DNA of 64,000 bases from Agrobacterium tumefaciens (GTDB lineage Bacteria; Pseudomonadota; Alphaproteobacteria; Rhizobiales; Rhizobiaceae). Each line of letters opens with the position of its first letter. Positions within the stretch are counted from its first letter, which is position 1. The position numbers were made by a program, and so were the translations under genes. A model generated the notes under the pieces. It made no database searches. It was not told the origin of the DNA and saw only the letters and a program-made list of their open reading frames with translations. Positions 19,935 through 28,552 of this stretch are shown here, in pieces. Location: contig NZ_WJOK01000002.1 in the NCBI RefSeq assembly GCF_009649785.1, forward strand, positions 248,001 through 312,000. The letters are read 5' to 3'.

Positions 19935-20072
19935 TTAAGCCGACAGACTTGCGCGGCCGCGCGCACGGCGGGCTGCGAGAACTTTGCGACCGCCGGCAGT
20001 AGCCATACGGGCACGGAAACCATGACGACGCTTGCGAACAAGCTTGGATGGCTGGAATGTACGCTTCGACAT
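19935..20072 (-). CDS. rpmH: Ribosomal protein L34
   Basis: Short basic protein of 45 residues, starting [20 protein letters not shown] and continuing with [16 protein letters not shown], a near-perfect L34 match. The C-terminus reads RGRASLSA where many L34 proteins have RGRKRLSA, so one or two basic residues are lost. It heads the rpmH-rnpA-yidC-engB operon and is preceded by a strong sigma-70-type promoter 117 bases upstream of the ATG. Confidence 0.95.
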   Translation of the reverse strand: MSKRTFQPSKLVRKRRHGFRARMATAGGRKVLAARRARGRASLSA

Positions 20073-20420
20073 TTATTTAATACCGCGGTGTGCGGCCCTT
20101 CTTGAATTTGCACTATTTGCAAGAGCGTTTCGTTTTTTGCACGGCTAACCCCGCCTGGGCGAGCTTTTAATGGCCGAGCGTGCGCGGCTTATAAGGGCAT
20201 AGGCCGAGCAAAGTCAATTGCCGAAGGGGTTTTCGCGCTTCACCTTTTGCGGAAGCGCCATGAAATCGGCTTCGCTCACGGGCGCTGCGGGCGCATTCCG
20301 ATCGCACGATCGGTAAATTCTGAAATTCTTTCTTAAGGCGGCATTGATAAATGTTGTGATGGGAAAAGTTATGCCAGCTTCCCATTTTCCATCGTGCGGC
20401 TGGCTTTTGGGGGAACGAAA
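20073..20420. other. Divergent intergenic region, rpmH / chemoreceptor
   Basis: About 350 bases. It contains the rpmH promoter (20189-20217) and a leader of some 110 bases before rpmH. On the other side is the upstream region of the second chemoreceptor, with a GGGGGAA ribosome site at its edge. I see no DnaA-box cluster and no RNA gene. Confidence 0.5.
20189..20217 (-). promoter_or_regulatory. Sigma-70-type promoter for rpmH
   Basis: On the minus strand: -35 TTGACT (20212-20217), 17-base spacer, -10 TTATAA (20189-20194). It is close to consensus, and points at rpmH with a leader of about 110 bases. Confidence 0.8.
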
Positions 20421-22448
20421 TTGAGAATTCGCGGTCGTATCAATCTTCTTGTCGGGCTTATGAGCCTTGTGGCCTGCACCATCGGCGGCCTGTCCATATA
20501 TGCGGTCAGCGAGTTTCAGGTGCGCACGGTCGGATACGAAAAGGCAGCGGAGCGCGCCTATAAGGGTGAAGCGCTGAACCGGCTTGTGACTGCGGTCGTC
20601 ATGGAGGCGCGCGGGGTCTACGCTGCGCCCGATATCGAAAAGGCGGCACCTTTTGCCGATGGCATCGTCAAGAACCTCGACGCCATGGAGAAGCTGATCG
20701 CAACCTGGACCCCTCTCGTTCCGGCAGAACAGAAGGCGGCCTTCGACAATCTCTCCAGTCGCTTCAAGGAATTCAAGGCCTTCCGTCTGGAAACGGCGCG
20801 GCTTGCCCGCGAGGCCGGCCCGCAGGCCGCCAACCAGCAGGGTAACAACGACGCGAACCGGGCCAACCGCAAAGCCTATCAGGCGGAAATCGATGCTGTC
20901 GTGAAGAATGACATCGCCGGGCTTGAAGCCGTCAAGGCGGGCATCGACGGGTTTGTAACGACGACCTTCTGGCTGGTCATCATCGTCACCGGCAGCGGCA
21001 TATTGGCCGGCGCGGCGTTCGGCCTCTACATCGGAGCGCGGCAGCTGAGCGCGCCCATCCGCAAGGTTTCGGAAGTGATGAATGCCGTTGCGGACGGAAA
21101 TCTGGACGCGGACGTTCCCTATCTCGGCCGGACCGACGAAATCGGCGAAATGGCAGCGGCAGTCGAAGTCTTCAAGAAGAACGGTCGTGAAGTGCGCCGC
21201 ATGAATGCGCAGGAAACCGCCATGCGTGCCAAGAGCGATGACCTGCAGGCCGGCATGGCCGTTGTCGTCGACGCTGCGGCCCAGGGCGATTTCAGCCGCC
21301 GCATCAACAAGGATTACGGCGACGAAAACCTCAATCGTTTCGCTGCGACGATCAATGCCCTGCTCACCGGCGTGGACAATGGTGTTTCCGAGACCAGCCG
21401 CGTCATCGAAGGTCTGGCGCGGGGCGATCTGACGGAAAAGATGGATGGCGAGTTCCGCGGCGTCTTCGCCGAGCTCCAGACCAATGTCAACGAGACGCTG
21501 GCCAAGCTGCGGGAGACGATGCGGGAAGTGCGCAGCAGCACGGAAGGCATCAGCGGCAATGCGAACGAATTGCGTTCGGCGGCCGACGACCTTTCGAAGC
21601 GGACGGAACAGCAGGCTGCGGCACTGGAGGAAACCTCCGCCGCCCTCGACGAAATCACCGCCGTCGTTCGCAATTCCACGGATCGGGCTCAGGAAGCCAG
21701 CACCATGGTTGCCGAGACCAAGCAGAAGACGGCAGAATCCGCCAATGTCGTGCGCGATGCCGTCTCAGCCATGGATCGGATCGAGCATGCCTCGCGGGAA
21801 ATCAGCCAGATCATCAATGTCATTGACGAGATCGCCTTTCAGACCAACCTCCTGGCGCTGAACGCCGGCGTTGAGGCTGCGCGTGCGGGTGAGGCGGGCA
21901 AGGGCTTCGCTGTCGTCGCACAGGAAGTGCGTGAACTGGCGCAACGCTCCGCGACGGCTGCGAAGGACATCAAGGCGCTGATCACCAAGTCCGGCGAAGA
22001 GGTCGGTCGCGGTGTGTCGCTGGTGCAGAGAACCGGCAGCGCGCTGGGCGAGATCGAGACCCGCGTTCTGGCCATCAACGAACATATCCATTCGATCGCC
22101 ACGGCGGCGCGGGAACAGTCGACCGGCTTGCATGAGGTGAATACCGCCATCAACCAGATGGATCAGGTGACGCAGCGCAATGCCGCAATGGTCGAGGAAA
22201 CCTCGGCCGCAACCCACAAGCTGAGCGGTGAGGCGGGCCATCTCGTCACGCTGGTGTCGCGCTTCAAGGTCGGCGTAGAGGATGGTCAGATCCGCTCTCG
22301 CGCAGAACAGCCGATGCGGCCCGTGGCGGTGTCCGGAAGGGCAGCGGCCGTGGCCTCTCCGGCACGTAAATTGATGAGCAGCGTCAGCCGCGCTCTCAAC
22401 GCCCAACCAGCCGCTGCCGTAGCGAACGGGGACTGGCAGGAGTTCTAA
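20421..22448 (+). CDS. Methyl-accepting chemotaxis protein
   Basis: Transmembrane chemoreceptor of about 675 residues. TM1 is at about residues 10-30, a short periplasmic helical domain of about 150 residues follows (four-helix-bundle size), TM2 is at about 181-203, then HAMP and a long signalling domain with [18 protein letters not shown]. It ends GDWQEF, an xWxxF tail. I choose the TTG at 20421 ([12 protein letters not shown]) because GGGGGAA lies five to eleven bases upstream and the first helix follows directly; a GTG at 20394 is possible but has no ribosome site. The signalling tip is nearly identical to that of the receptor at 8.6 kb. The ligand is unknown. Confidence 0.9.
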   Translation: MRIRGRINLLVGLMSLVACTIGGLSIYAVSEFQVRTVGYEKAAERAYKGEALNRLVTAVVMEARGVYAAPDIEKAAPFADGIVKNLDAMEKLIATWTPLVPAEQKAAFDNLSSRFKEFKAFRLETARLAREAGPQAANQQGNNDANRANRKAYQAEIDAVVKNDIAGLEAVKAGIDGFVTTTFWLVIIVTGSGILAGAAFGLYIGARQLSAPIRKVSEVMNAVADGNLDADVPYLGRTDEIGEMAAAVEVFKKNGREVRRMNAQETAMRAKSDDLQAGMAVVVDAAAQGDFSRRINKDYGDENLNRFAATINALLTGVDNGVSETSRVIEGLARGDLTEKMDGEFRGVFAELQTNVNETLAKLRETMREVRSSTEGISGNANELRSAADDLSKRTEQQAAALEETSAALDEITAVVRNSTDRAQEASTMVAETKQKTAESANVVRDAVSAMDRIEHASREISQIINVIDEIAFQTNLLALNAGVEAARAGEAGKGFAVVAQEVRELAQRSATAAKDIKALITKSGEEVGRGVSLVQRTGSALGEIETRVLAINEHIHSIATAAREQSTGLHEVNTAINQMDQVTQRNAAMVEETSAATHKLSGEAGHLVTLVSRFKVGVEDGQIRSRAEQPMRPVAVSGRAAAVASPARKLMSSVSRALNAQPAAAVANGDWQEF

Positions 22449-22490
22449 GCCATTCCGCCTGCGGTTTCGCTTGAGACCGGTTCTAAGTCA

Positions 22491-22520
22491 AACGCCGCCC
22501 TCCCGGGCGGCGTTTTGTTT
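22491..22520 (+). terminator. Rho-independent terminator after the second chemoreceptor
   Basis: Stem AACGCCGCCC / GGGCGGCGTT (22491-22500 and 22505-22514), TCCC loop, then TTGTTTTT. Strong. Confidence 0.9.
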
Positions 22521-22583
22521 TTCAGGCGATGGAAACGTTTGTTTTGCGACGCATTTGAAAAATATCTGTTAGGTCCTATTATC

Positions 22584-24122
22584 GTGCTTGCATATAAACC
22601 GAGCCGTTCCACCGAAGCGGCGGCGCGCATACAGGATCAGGGCCCGGTGTTTTCTAAAGGCGTAGACAGCTTGGACGGCACGGAAGACAATCCGGTGCAC
22701 TGCATGCCGGGATTGACCGGGGGGCTTTCCGGGCGCCTGCTGTTGCTCACCGTTATTTTCGTGATGATTGCCGAAGTGCTGATCTTCGTGCCTTCGGTCG
22801 CCAATATGCGCCTTTCATGGCTGCGGGACCGTCTGAACACGGCGGCAGCAGCCGGCGCGGTGATCGATGGCTTGCAGGCCGAATTGCCGCGGAGCGTGCA
22901 GAACGACACGCTGATGGCCACCGGGGCGAAGCTGATTGCGCTGCGCAAGGATGGTACATCGCGCCTGCTTGCCGTGGCGGAAACGCCACCCGGGGTCGAT
23001 GAGCAATATGATCTATCCGATGTCTCGCAACTGGCAGCGGTGCGGGATGCCTTCTCCACATTGCTGTTTGGCGGCAATCGCGTCATCCGTGTTTTCGATG
23101 TGGTCGGAGACAGCGACACCATCATTGAACTCGTGCTGGGTGAAAACAAACTACGGGCGGCGATGCTGGCTTATGCCCGCAATGTTTTCCTGATCTCCAT
23201 CGTCCTGTCGCTTGTCACCGCCGGTCTCATCTTCGTTTCCATCAACCGCATCATGATCCGGCCCATACGTCGCCTGACGCTCGGCATGCAGCGTTTTTCC
23301 GAGGAACCGGGCAATCCCGAGCGGATTTTCGTGCCGGAGGAGGGAAGCGACGAGCTGTCCGTCGCGGGCCGTCACCTGGCCGATATGCAGACGGAGTTGC
23401 AGAAAACCCTGCGGCAACAGAAAAACCTCGTGGATCTCGGTCTGGCGGTTTCGAAGATCAACCACGACATGCGCAATATCCTGTCATCCGCACAGCTTAT
23501 GTCGGACCGGCTGGTGGACGCCAAGGATCCGATGGTCAGGAGCTTTGCGCCGAAACTGCTGCGCACGATCGACCGCGCCGTGGCCTATACAACCGAGGTT
23601 CTGGCCTACGGGCAGGCGACGGAGGGCGCGCCGAAACGCAAGACGGTGCAGTTAAGTCTTCTGGTGCGGGATGTGCGTGACATTCTGGCGCTTGATCCGG
23701 AAAGCGGCATCGAGTTTCACGATAGCGTGCCGCCCGATCTCACCGTCGATGCGGATGCCGAGCAGCTTTTCCGGGTGATCCACAATCTCTGTCGCAACGC
23801 CGTTCAGGCACTGCAATCCGACACGGCGAACGCGTCGCCTCGGCATCTGTCGATTGCAGCCCAGAGGGCCGGCAACGTCGTCAGCATCGTGATAGACGAC
23901 AACGGGCCGGGAATGCCGCGCAAGGCGAAAGAGAACCTGTTTTCCGCCTTCAGGGGATCGGCCCGCTCCGGCGGCACCGGTCTCGGCCTCGTCATTGCGC
24001 GGGAACTTGTGCTTGCCCATGGTGGCACGATAGCGCTTGTCGAAAAACCCGGTCCCGGCACGCAGTTTCGCATCGAGATCGCCGACCGCGCCGCCTCCGT
24101 ACACGCCGCTCGAACCGCCTGA
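22584..24122 (+). CDS. Membrane sensor histidine kinase (orphan)
   Basis: Two-component sensor of about 513 residues. There are two membrane segments: LLLLTVIFVMIAEVLIFV near residue 55 and ISIVLSLVTAGLIFVSI near residue 213. Between them is a periplasmic domain of about 130 residues, followed by a HAMP region. The H-box is SKINHDMRNILSSAQLMSDR, the N-box NLCRNAVQAL, and the G-boxes DDNGPGMP and GGTGLGLVIAREL. The start is uncertain. A TTG at 22515 falls inside the preceding terminator, so I use the GTG at 22584. No response regulator gene is adjacent, so the partner is unknown. Confidence 0.82.
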   Translation: MLAYKPSRSTEAAARIQDQGPVFSKGVDSLDGTEDNPVHCMPGLTGGLSGRLLLLTVIFVMIAEVLIFVPSVANMRLSWLRDRLNTAAAAGAVIDGLQAELPRSVQNDTLMATGAKLIALRKDGTSRLLAVAETPPGVDEQYDLSDVSQLAAVRDAFSTLLFGGNRVIRVFDVVGDSDTIIELVLGENKLRAAMLAYARNVFLISIVLSLVTAGLIFVSINRIMIRPIRRLTLGMQRFSEEPGNPERIFVPEEGSDELSVAGRHLADMQTELQKTLRQQKNLVDLGLAVSKINHDMRNILSSAQLMSDRLVDAKDPMVRSFAPKLLRTIDRAVAYTTEVLAYGQATEGAPKRKTVQLSLLVRDVRDILALDPESGIEFHDSVPPDLTVDADAEQLFRVIHNLCRNAVQALQSDTANASPRHLSIAAQRAGNVVSIVIDDNGPGMPRKAKENLFSAFRGSARSGGTGLGLVIARELVLAHGGTIALVEKPGPGTQFRIEIADRAASVHAARTA

Positions 24123-24275
24123 TCACTTCGCCTGAACAAGGTCCTGCACAATCGCCGCACCTCCCGGAATATGCGCCCCATATGGCCACTCAAAAAAGCC
24201 CTTGATGGAATTTCTAGTATAATCAATAAGATACATGAATTGCTGCGGAAAAATGACAATTTCGAAACGAAATCG

Positions 24276-24304
24276 CTTGCAATCGGAATGAGGACGTTTT
24301 AGAG
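24276..24304 (+). promoter_or_regulatory. Possible tRNA-Arg promoter
   Basis: CTTGCA (24276-24281), 17-base spacer, TTAGAG (24299-24304), 35 bases before the tRNA. It fits the alphaproteobacterial CTTGAC-N17-CTATAT pattern only in part. Confidence 0.4.
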
Positions 24305-24339
24305 GATCGCCACGCCACCGGAAATGACCGGAACGGCAC

Positions 24340-24416
24340 GCACCCGTAGCTCAGCTGGATAGAGCACCAGACTACGAATCTGGGGGTCAGGAGTTCGAAT
24401 CTCTTCGGGTGCGCCA
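24340..24416 (+). tRNA. tRNA-Arg (anticodon ACG)
   Basis: Cloverleaf of 77 bases with encoded CCA. Acceptor GCACCCG pairs with CGGGTGC; D-arm AGCTCAGCTGGATAGAGC; anticodon loop CTACGAA giving anticodon ACG; T-arm with GTTCGAATC. ACG is the tRNA-Arg whose first base is read as inosine after TadA editing, covering CGU/CGC/CGA codons. No integrated element follows the 3' end. Confidence 0.97.
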
Positions 24417-24590
24417 TTTCTCTTCCCACAAAAATACTATGATACGGCCTTTACTCAAGGCTTTTAGTCATGCCGATAGAATATCGGCACCGTTGGCATA
24501 TACGTAAAACCCACGTGGCCGAACAGATTCCGAATTTCCCTTATATGTGCTAAAGTTCCGGGGTCATCAGCTGACCGCAGGGTGAAAGCC

Positions 24591-25403
24591 ATGTTGGAAA
24601 CGGACAAGGTTTTTTCCGGCTCTATCCCGGAAAACTACGACCGCTATATGGTGCCGTTGATTTTCGAGCCATTCGCCCGCGATCTGGCACGGCGGGCGGC
24701 GGCGTTGACGCCGATCAATGTTCTGGAAATCGCCGCAGGTACCGGGGTTGTCACGCGTGAACTGGCACCAGGATTACCGCCGGCGGCAAACTATGTCGTG
24801 ACAGACCTCAACCAGCCGATGCTCGACTTTGCGGCGTCGCGCCAGATGCCCGACAATCGCATCCAGTGGCGCCAAGCCGACGCTCAGGCGCTGCCGTTCG
24901 AAAATGCTGCTTTCGATCTCGTTATCTGCCAGTTCGGTGCGATGTTTTTTCCCGACCGCCCGTCTGCCTATCGCGAAGCGAAGAGGGTGCTGAAGCCCGG
25001 CGGCCATTATTTATTCAACGTATGGGACCGCATCGAGGAGAATCATCTCGCGAATGAGGTGACGAACGCCCTTGCAAGCCTGTTTCCCGACGATCCGCCG
25101 CGCTTCATGGTCCGCACCCCGCACGGCTACCACGATACGACATTGATTCGTGGTGAGCTGGAAAGTGCCGGCTTCTCTCGGGTGGTGATCGAGACGATAG
25201 CGGCGCAAAGCCGTGCATCGTCACCGCGCATTCCTGCCATCGCCTATTGTCAGGGAACCGTTCTCCGGACCGAAATCGAAGCCAGAGCGCCGGGAAAACT
25301 TGAAGCCGCGACGGACTGCGCCGCATCCGCCATTGAAGCGCGCTATGGCAGCGACGAAGTCGTCACCAAAATTCAGGCTCATGTGATTCTTGCAGCCGTT
25401 TAG
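24591..25403 (+). CDS. Class I SAM-dependent methyltransferase
   Basis: Protein of 270 residues with the SAM-binding motif I NVLEIAAGTGVVTREL and post-I acidic residue in YVVTDLNQPML. Motif II/III regions are FDLVICQFGAMFFPDR and RVLKPGGHYLFNVWD, typical of Methyltransf_11/25 (UbiE-like) enzymes. I use the ATG at 24591 rather than a GTG nine bases earlier, because CAGGGTG lies just upstream. It stands alone between tRNA-Arg and the ABC operon. The acceptor molecule is unknown. Confidence 0.87.
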   Translation: MLETDKVFSGSIPENYDRYMVPLIFEPFARDLARRAAALTPINVLEIAAGTGVVTRELAPGLPPAANYVVTDLNQPMLDFAASRQMPDNRIQWRQADAQALPFENAAFDLVICQFGAMFFPDRPSAYREAKRVLKPGGHYLFNVWDRIEENHLANEVTNALASLFPDDPPRFMVRTPHGYHDTTLIRGELESAGFSRVVIETIAAQSRASSPRIPAIAYCQGTVLRTEIEARAPGKLEAATDCAASAIEARYGSDEVVTKIQAHVILAAV

Positions 25404-25572
25404 AAACCGGGCCCGCGAGGCTCGCGGAGCCGGTGAACAAGCGTCGAGCTCGGATAGTCGAACTGCCCCCTGATATTAGCGGTTTTTTGTGAAGGTCGGC
25501 ATCGCAAGGCATGGCGATGAGCAGGGATTGCCGGGCTTTTCAGTGTCACGGAACTTTCTGCAAACCTTCGTC

Positions 25573-25589
25573 ATATTGTCATACAATAT
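25573..25589. promoter_or_regulatory. FadR/GntR-type palindromic operator
   Basis: Perfect palindrome ATATTGT-CAT-ACAATAT, 32 bases before the ABC operon start. The centre TTGTCATACAA fits the TnGTnnnACnA consensus of FadR-subfamily GntR repressors. The regulator is not encoded beside it. Confidence 0.6.
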
Positions 25590-25597
25590 AAGCATAT

Positions 25598-25617
25598 GCG
25601 CTCCAGAAAAGGAGCGC
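25598..25617 (+). promoter_or_regulatory. Hairpin covering the ribosome site of the ABC ATPase gene
   Basis: GCGCTCC / GGAGCGC with a six-base A-rich loop. The 3' arm contains the GGAG Shine-Dalgarno, six bases before the ATG at 25621, so a folded leader would reduce translation. This is inferred from sequence only. Confidence 0.5.
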
Positions 25618-25620
25618 AGA

Positions 25621-26766
25621 ATGACGCCACAATCACTTGAACTTTCGGGTATCGGAAAAGGCTTTGGAGCTGACGATGTTCTGAAAGAGATCGATCTCTC
25701 CATCCGTCCCGGAGAATTTTTGTCCCTCGTCGGCATGTCCGGCTGCGGCAAGTCAACGCTGCTGCGCATCATCGCGGGGCTGGAAACGCCGGATCGCGGT
25801 TCGGTGACGATCGGCGGTCAGGATGTGACGGAGATCGATCCGAGTGACCGCAATCTGGCGATGGTGTTTCAATCCTACGCGCTTTATCCGCATATGAGCG
25901 TGCGCCAGAACATCGCGACGCCGCTTCGGATGCGACGTCTGCCGCTTGCTGCACGCTTGCCACTGATCGGAAGATTTGCGGCGCCTGCCGAAACTTTGCG
26001 CCAGATCGATGCTGCCGTCGAACAGGCGGCCGAGACCCTGCAGATCGCGCATCTGCTGGACCGCAAGCCGGCCCAGCTTTCAGGCGGCCAGCGCCAGCGA
26101 GTGGCTCTGGCCCGAGCACTGGTGCGCTCGCCTGCCGCATTCCTCATGGACGAACCACTCTCCAACCTAGATGCAAAGCTTCGCGCACACATGCGCGAGG
26201 AGCTTGCCGGGCTGCACCGGCGGTTGGGCGCGACATTTATCTACGTCACCCATGACCAGATCGAAGCGATGACAATGTCGGACCGCATCGCGCTGATGTC
26301 GGAAGGTCGTATCGAGCAACTGGGCACGCCGGACGAGCTTTACCGGAAACCGGCGACACTGACGGTTGCGCGCTTCATTGGCACGCCGTCGATCAACCTG
26401 CTGCCGGTGGAAATCCATGCTGAAGGTAAGGTCACGGCTTTCGGCCGCGATCTTGGCGTCGAGGCTTCTGGTCGTGATGCCGGCCCGGCGACGCTTGGCC
26501 TTCGCGCCGAGGATCTGCGCCTGGGTGCGGAAGGCTTCGCGGTGCGGGTGACCCGCAGCGAAACCCACGGCGCGGACCGTTTCGTGAACTGCCGTCTTCT
26601 GAGCGACGAGACCGTCGCCATTACCCTGCGTCAGGCCGCGGGCGAGGTACTGGGCGCCGATGAGAACGGCGTGATGAACCTCGGCTTTGCGCCGGAGCGC
26701 GTGCATCTTTTTGCCGCGGACGGCCTGCGTCGCAAGACGACGGTGCGTGAAATGGTGCCGGCATGA
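25621..26766 (+). CDS. ABC transporter ATPase, MalK/UgpC type
   Basis: Energises import by the two permeases that follow. The protein has 381 residues. Walker A is GMSGCGKST, the Q-loop region MVFQSYALYPHM, the signature LSGGQRQRVALARAL, Walker B FLMDEPLSNLDAKLR and the switch His in YVTHDQIEAM. The last 120 residues form the TOBE/OB regulatory domain seen in sugar and glycerol-3-phosphate importers. About 20 extra residues around position 110 (RRLPLAARLPLIGRF) lengthen the helical part. The stop overlaps the first permease (ATGA). Confidence 0.92.
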   Translation: MTPQSLELSGIGKGFGADDVLKEIDLSIRPGEFLSLVGMSGCGKSTLLRIIAGLETPDRGSVTIGGQDVTEIDPSDRNLAMVFQSYALYPHMSVRQNIATPLRMRRLPLAARLPLIGRFAAPAETLRQIDAAVEQAAETLQIAHLLDRKPAQLSGGQRQRVALARALVRSPAAFLMDEPLSNLDAKLRAHMREELAGLHRRLGATFIYVTHDQIEAMTMSDRIALMSEGRIEQLGTPDELYRKPATLTVARFIGTPSINLLPVEIHAEGKVTAFGRDLGVEASGRDAGPATLGLRAEDLRLGAEGFAVRVTRSETHGADRFVNCRLLSDETVAITLRQAAGEVLGADENGVMNLGFAPERVHLFAADGLRRKTTVREMVPA

Positions 26767-27689
26767 CGGCGGTTGATTTTTCCTCGGCCACGCGCGCAAA
26801 GTCTCGCCCGCGCCTCTCGAAGGCGGACCGGCGGATGATCTGGCGTGGATTGATGTTCGCGGCACCGGCAAGTCTGCTGCTTTTGGCGATCTATATCGTT
26901 CCCATATTCGTTCTGGCCGGTTTTTCCGTCACAGATTACAAGCTCGGCGCACTCTCCACCCGCTTTGTGGGTCTCGACAATTTCGTGAAGGCTTTCCACG
27001 ACCCGGTCTTCCTGCGCGCGCTGGCGAATACGGCCATTTATGCGGTCATCGTCATTCCCTTCGGCGTGTTCCTGGCGCTTGGCGTCGCTTTGCTCGTTTA
27101 TAATCGCAAGCGCAGCCGTGCCTTCTGGGAAGTCGCTTATTTCCTGCCCGTCACCGCAACGCTCGTCGCCATGGCGACCGTGTGGCAATTTCTGCTGCAT
27201 CCTTCGCTTGGCCCGGTGAATGCGGCGATCAAGTGGTTCGGCTTCGAGCCCGTCGCGTTCCTCTCCAACCCGGTTCTGCTCATTCCCACCATGGCGCTGA
27301 TGGGTGTCTGGCAGGTTCTGGGCTTCAACATGGTGCTGTTCCTCGCCGGGCTCACCGCCATTTCGAAGGATCTGCACGAGGCATCGAGACTGGACGGCGC
27401 TAAAAACCCGATCGACCGGTTCCTGACGGTGACTTGGCCGATGCTGGGGCCGACGACGATGTTCGTGGTGGTCACCACCTCGATCTCGGCCTTCAAGGTG
27501 TTCGAGACGGTTGCCGTGCTGACCAAGGGCCGCTTCGGTTCCGAAACCCTGCTTTTCGATCTCTATCTTGAAGGGTTCGAATATTCCAACACCGGTTATG
27601 CCGCCGCGCTGACGGTGATCTTCCTCGCTATCGTGTTGATCCTCTCGATCGGCCAGACGCTGCATATGGACCGGAAGGTGCACTACTGA
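26763..27689 (+). CDS. ABC transporter permease, UgpA/MalF type
   Basis: Inner-membrane permease of 308 residues with about six helices. The first is FAAPASLLLLAIYIVPIFVL. The EAA loop, which docks the ATPase, is seen as EASRLDGAKNPIDRFLTVTW. Its start overlaps the ATPase stop by four bases and its stop overlaps the next permease by one base (TGATG), so all three are translated together. Carbohydrate-type (CUT1) importer by overall pattern. Confidence 0.92.
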   Translation: MTAVDFSSATRAKSRPRLSKADRRMIWRGLMFAAPASLLLLAIYIVPIFVLAGFSVTDYKLGALSTRFVGLDNFVKAFHDPVFLRALANTAIYAVIVIPFGVFLALGVALLVYNRKRSRAFWEVAYFLPVTATLVAMATVWQFLLHPSLGPVNAAIKWFGFEPVAFLSNPVLLIPTMALMGVWQVLGFNMVLFLAGLTAISKDLHEASRLDGAKNPIDRFLTVTWPMLGPTTMFVVVTTSISAFKVFETVAVLTKGRFGSETLLFDLYLEGFEYSNTGYAAALTVIFLAIVLILSIGQTLHMDRKVHY

Positions 27690-28510
27690 TGGCCGCGCTC
27701 CGCAAATACTTCCCGCATCTCGTGCTGGCACTTGGCGCTTTTGTGATGCTCCTGCCGTTCTACTGGATGATGTTGACGTCGATCCGCTCGCCTGCGGAAA
27801 TATTCGACGTCTCGCTCTGGCCGATCCCGGCGAAATTCGATGCCGTCGAAAACTATACCCGCGCAGCGAGCCAGGTGCCGATGGCACGTTTCATGCTGAA
27901 CGGCGTCATCGTCTGCGTCGGTATCCTCGTCGTACAGGTCCTGACATCGGTGCCGGCGGCCTATGCGCTGGCGAAGCTCAGGTTTCCGGGTCGCAAGCTG
28001 CTGCTGGGTCTCATCATCGCGGCACTCTGCGTGCCAATTCAGGCACTTGCCCTGCCGCTTTTCGTCGGTCTGGCGAAGACGGAACTGCTGAACACCTATT
28101 TCGCGATGATGATGCCGTTCTTCCTGTCGGTCTTCGCCATCTTCCTGTTCAACCAGTCCTTCCGCAGCTACCCGGATGAAATCATCGAAGCGGCCCGCAT
28201 GGATGGTTTTTCGGAAATGGAGATTTGTTGGGGACTGGTGCTGCGCGGCTCGCTGCCTTCGCTCGCGGCTTTCTCGATCTTCTCGCTCGTCGCCCACTGG
28301 AACGACCTTTATTGGCCGATGATCGTGGTCTCCGACACCAATCTCGCCCCGCCGCCGCTCGGCATGATGCTTTTTGCGGATGTCGAATCCGGCGCCAATT
28401 ACGGTGCCCTGATGGCGGGCGCAACACTGATTACCGCGCCAATGGTGCTGTGCTTCCTCCTCGCACGGCGGCATTTCATCGCCGGTATTACCATGACCGG
28501 CGTCAAGTGA
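27689..28510 (+). CDS. ABC transporter permease, UgpE/MalG type
   Basis: Second permease, 273 residues, six helices. The N-terminal helix is LVLALGAFVMLLPFYWMML and the EAA loop is EAARMDGFSEMEICWGLVL. It ends ITMTGVK; the GxxK-like tail resembles MalG-type permeases. It pairs with the preceding permease as a heterodimeric channel. Confidence 0.92.
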   Translation: MAALRKYFPHLVLALGAFVMLLPFYWMMLTSIRSPAEIFDVSLWPIPAKFDAVENYTRAASQVPMARFMLNGVIVCVGILVVQVLTSVPAAYALAKLRFPGRKLLLGLIIAALCVPIQALALPLFVGLAKTELLNTYFAMMMPFFLSVFAIFLFNQSFRSYPDEIIEAARMDGFSEMEICWGLVLRGSLPSLAAFSIFSLVAHWNDLYWPMIVVSDTNLAPPPLGMMLFADVESGANYGALMAGATLITAPMVLCFLLARRHFIAGITMTGVK

Positions 28511-28552
28511 CGTCGTTCGAACTCCTCCTCCCAACCCATTTTGGAGAATGAC

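Noticed and set aside
20073..20420. Replication origin near rpmH
   Set aside because: rpmH lies near oriC in some bacteria, but I see no DnaA-box cluster, dnaA or parAB here, and alphaproteobacterial origins are usually elsewhere.
22515..22583. TTG start for the sensor kinase at 22515
   Set aside because: It lies within the terminator of the preceding chemoreceptor and has no ribosome site.
24223..24429. Short minus-strand frame across tRNA-Arg
   Set aside because: This is the well-known artefact of translating the back of a tRNA gene; the tRNA cloverleaf is complete.
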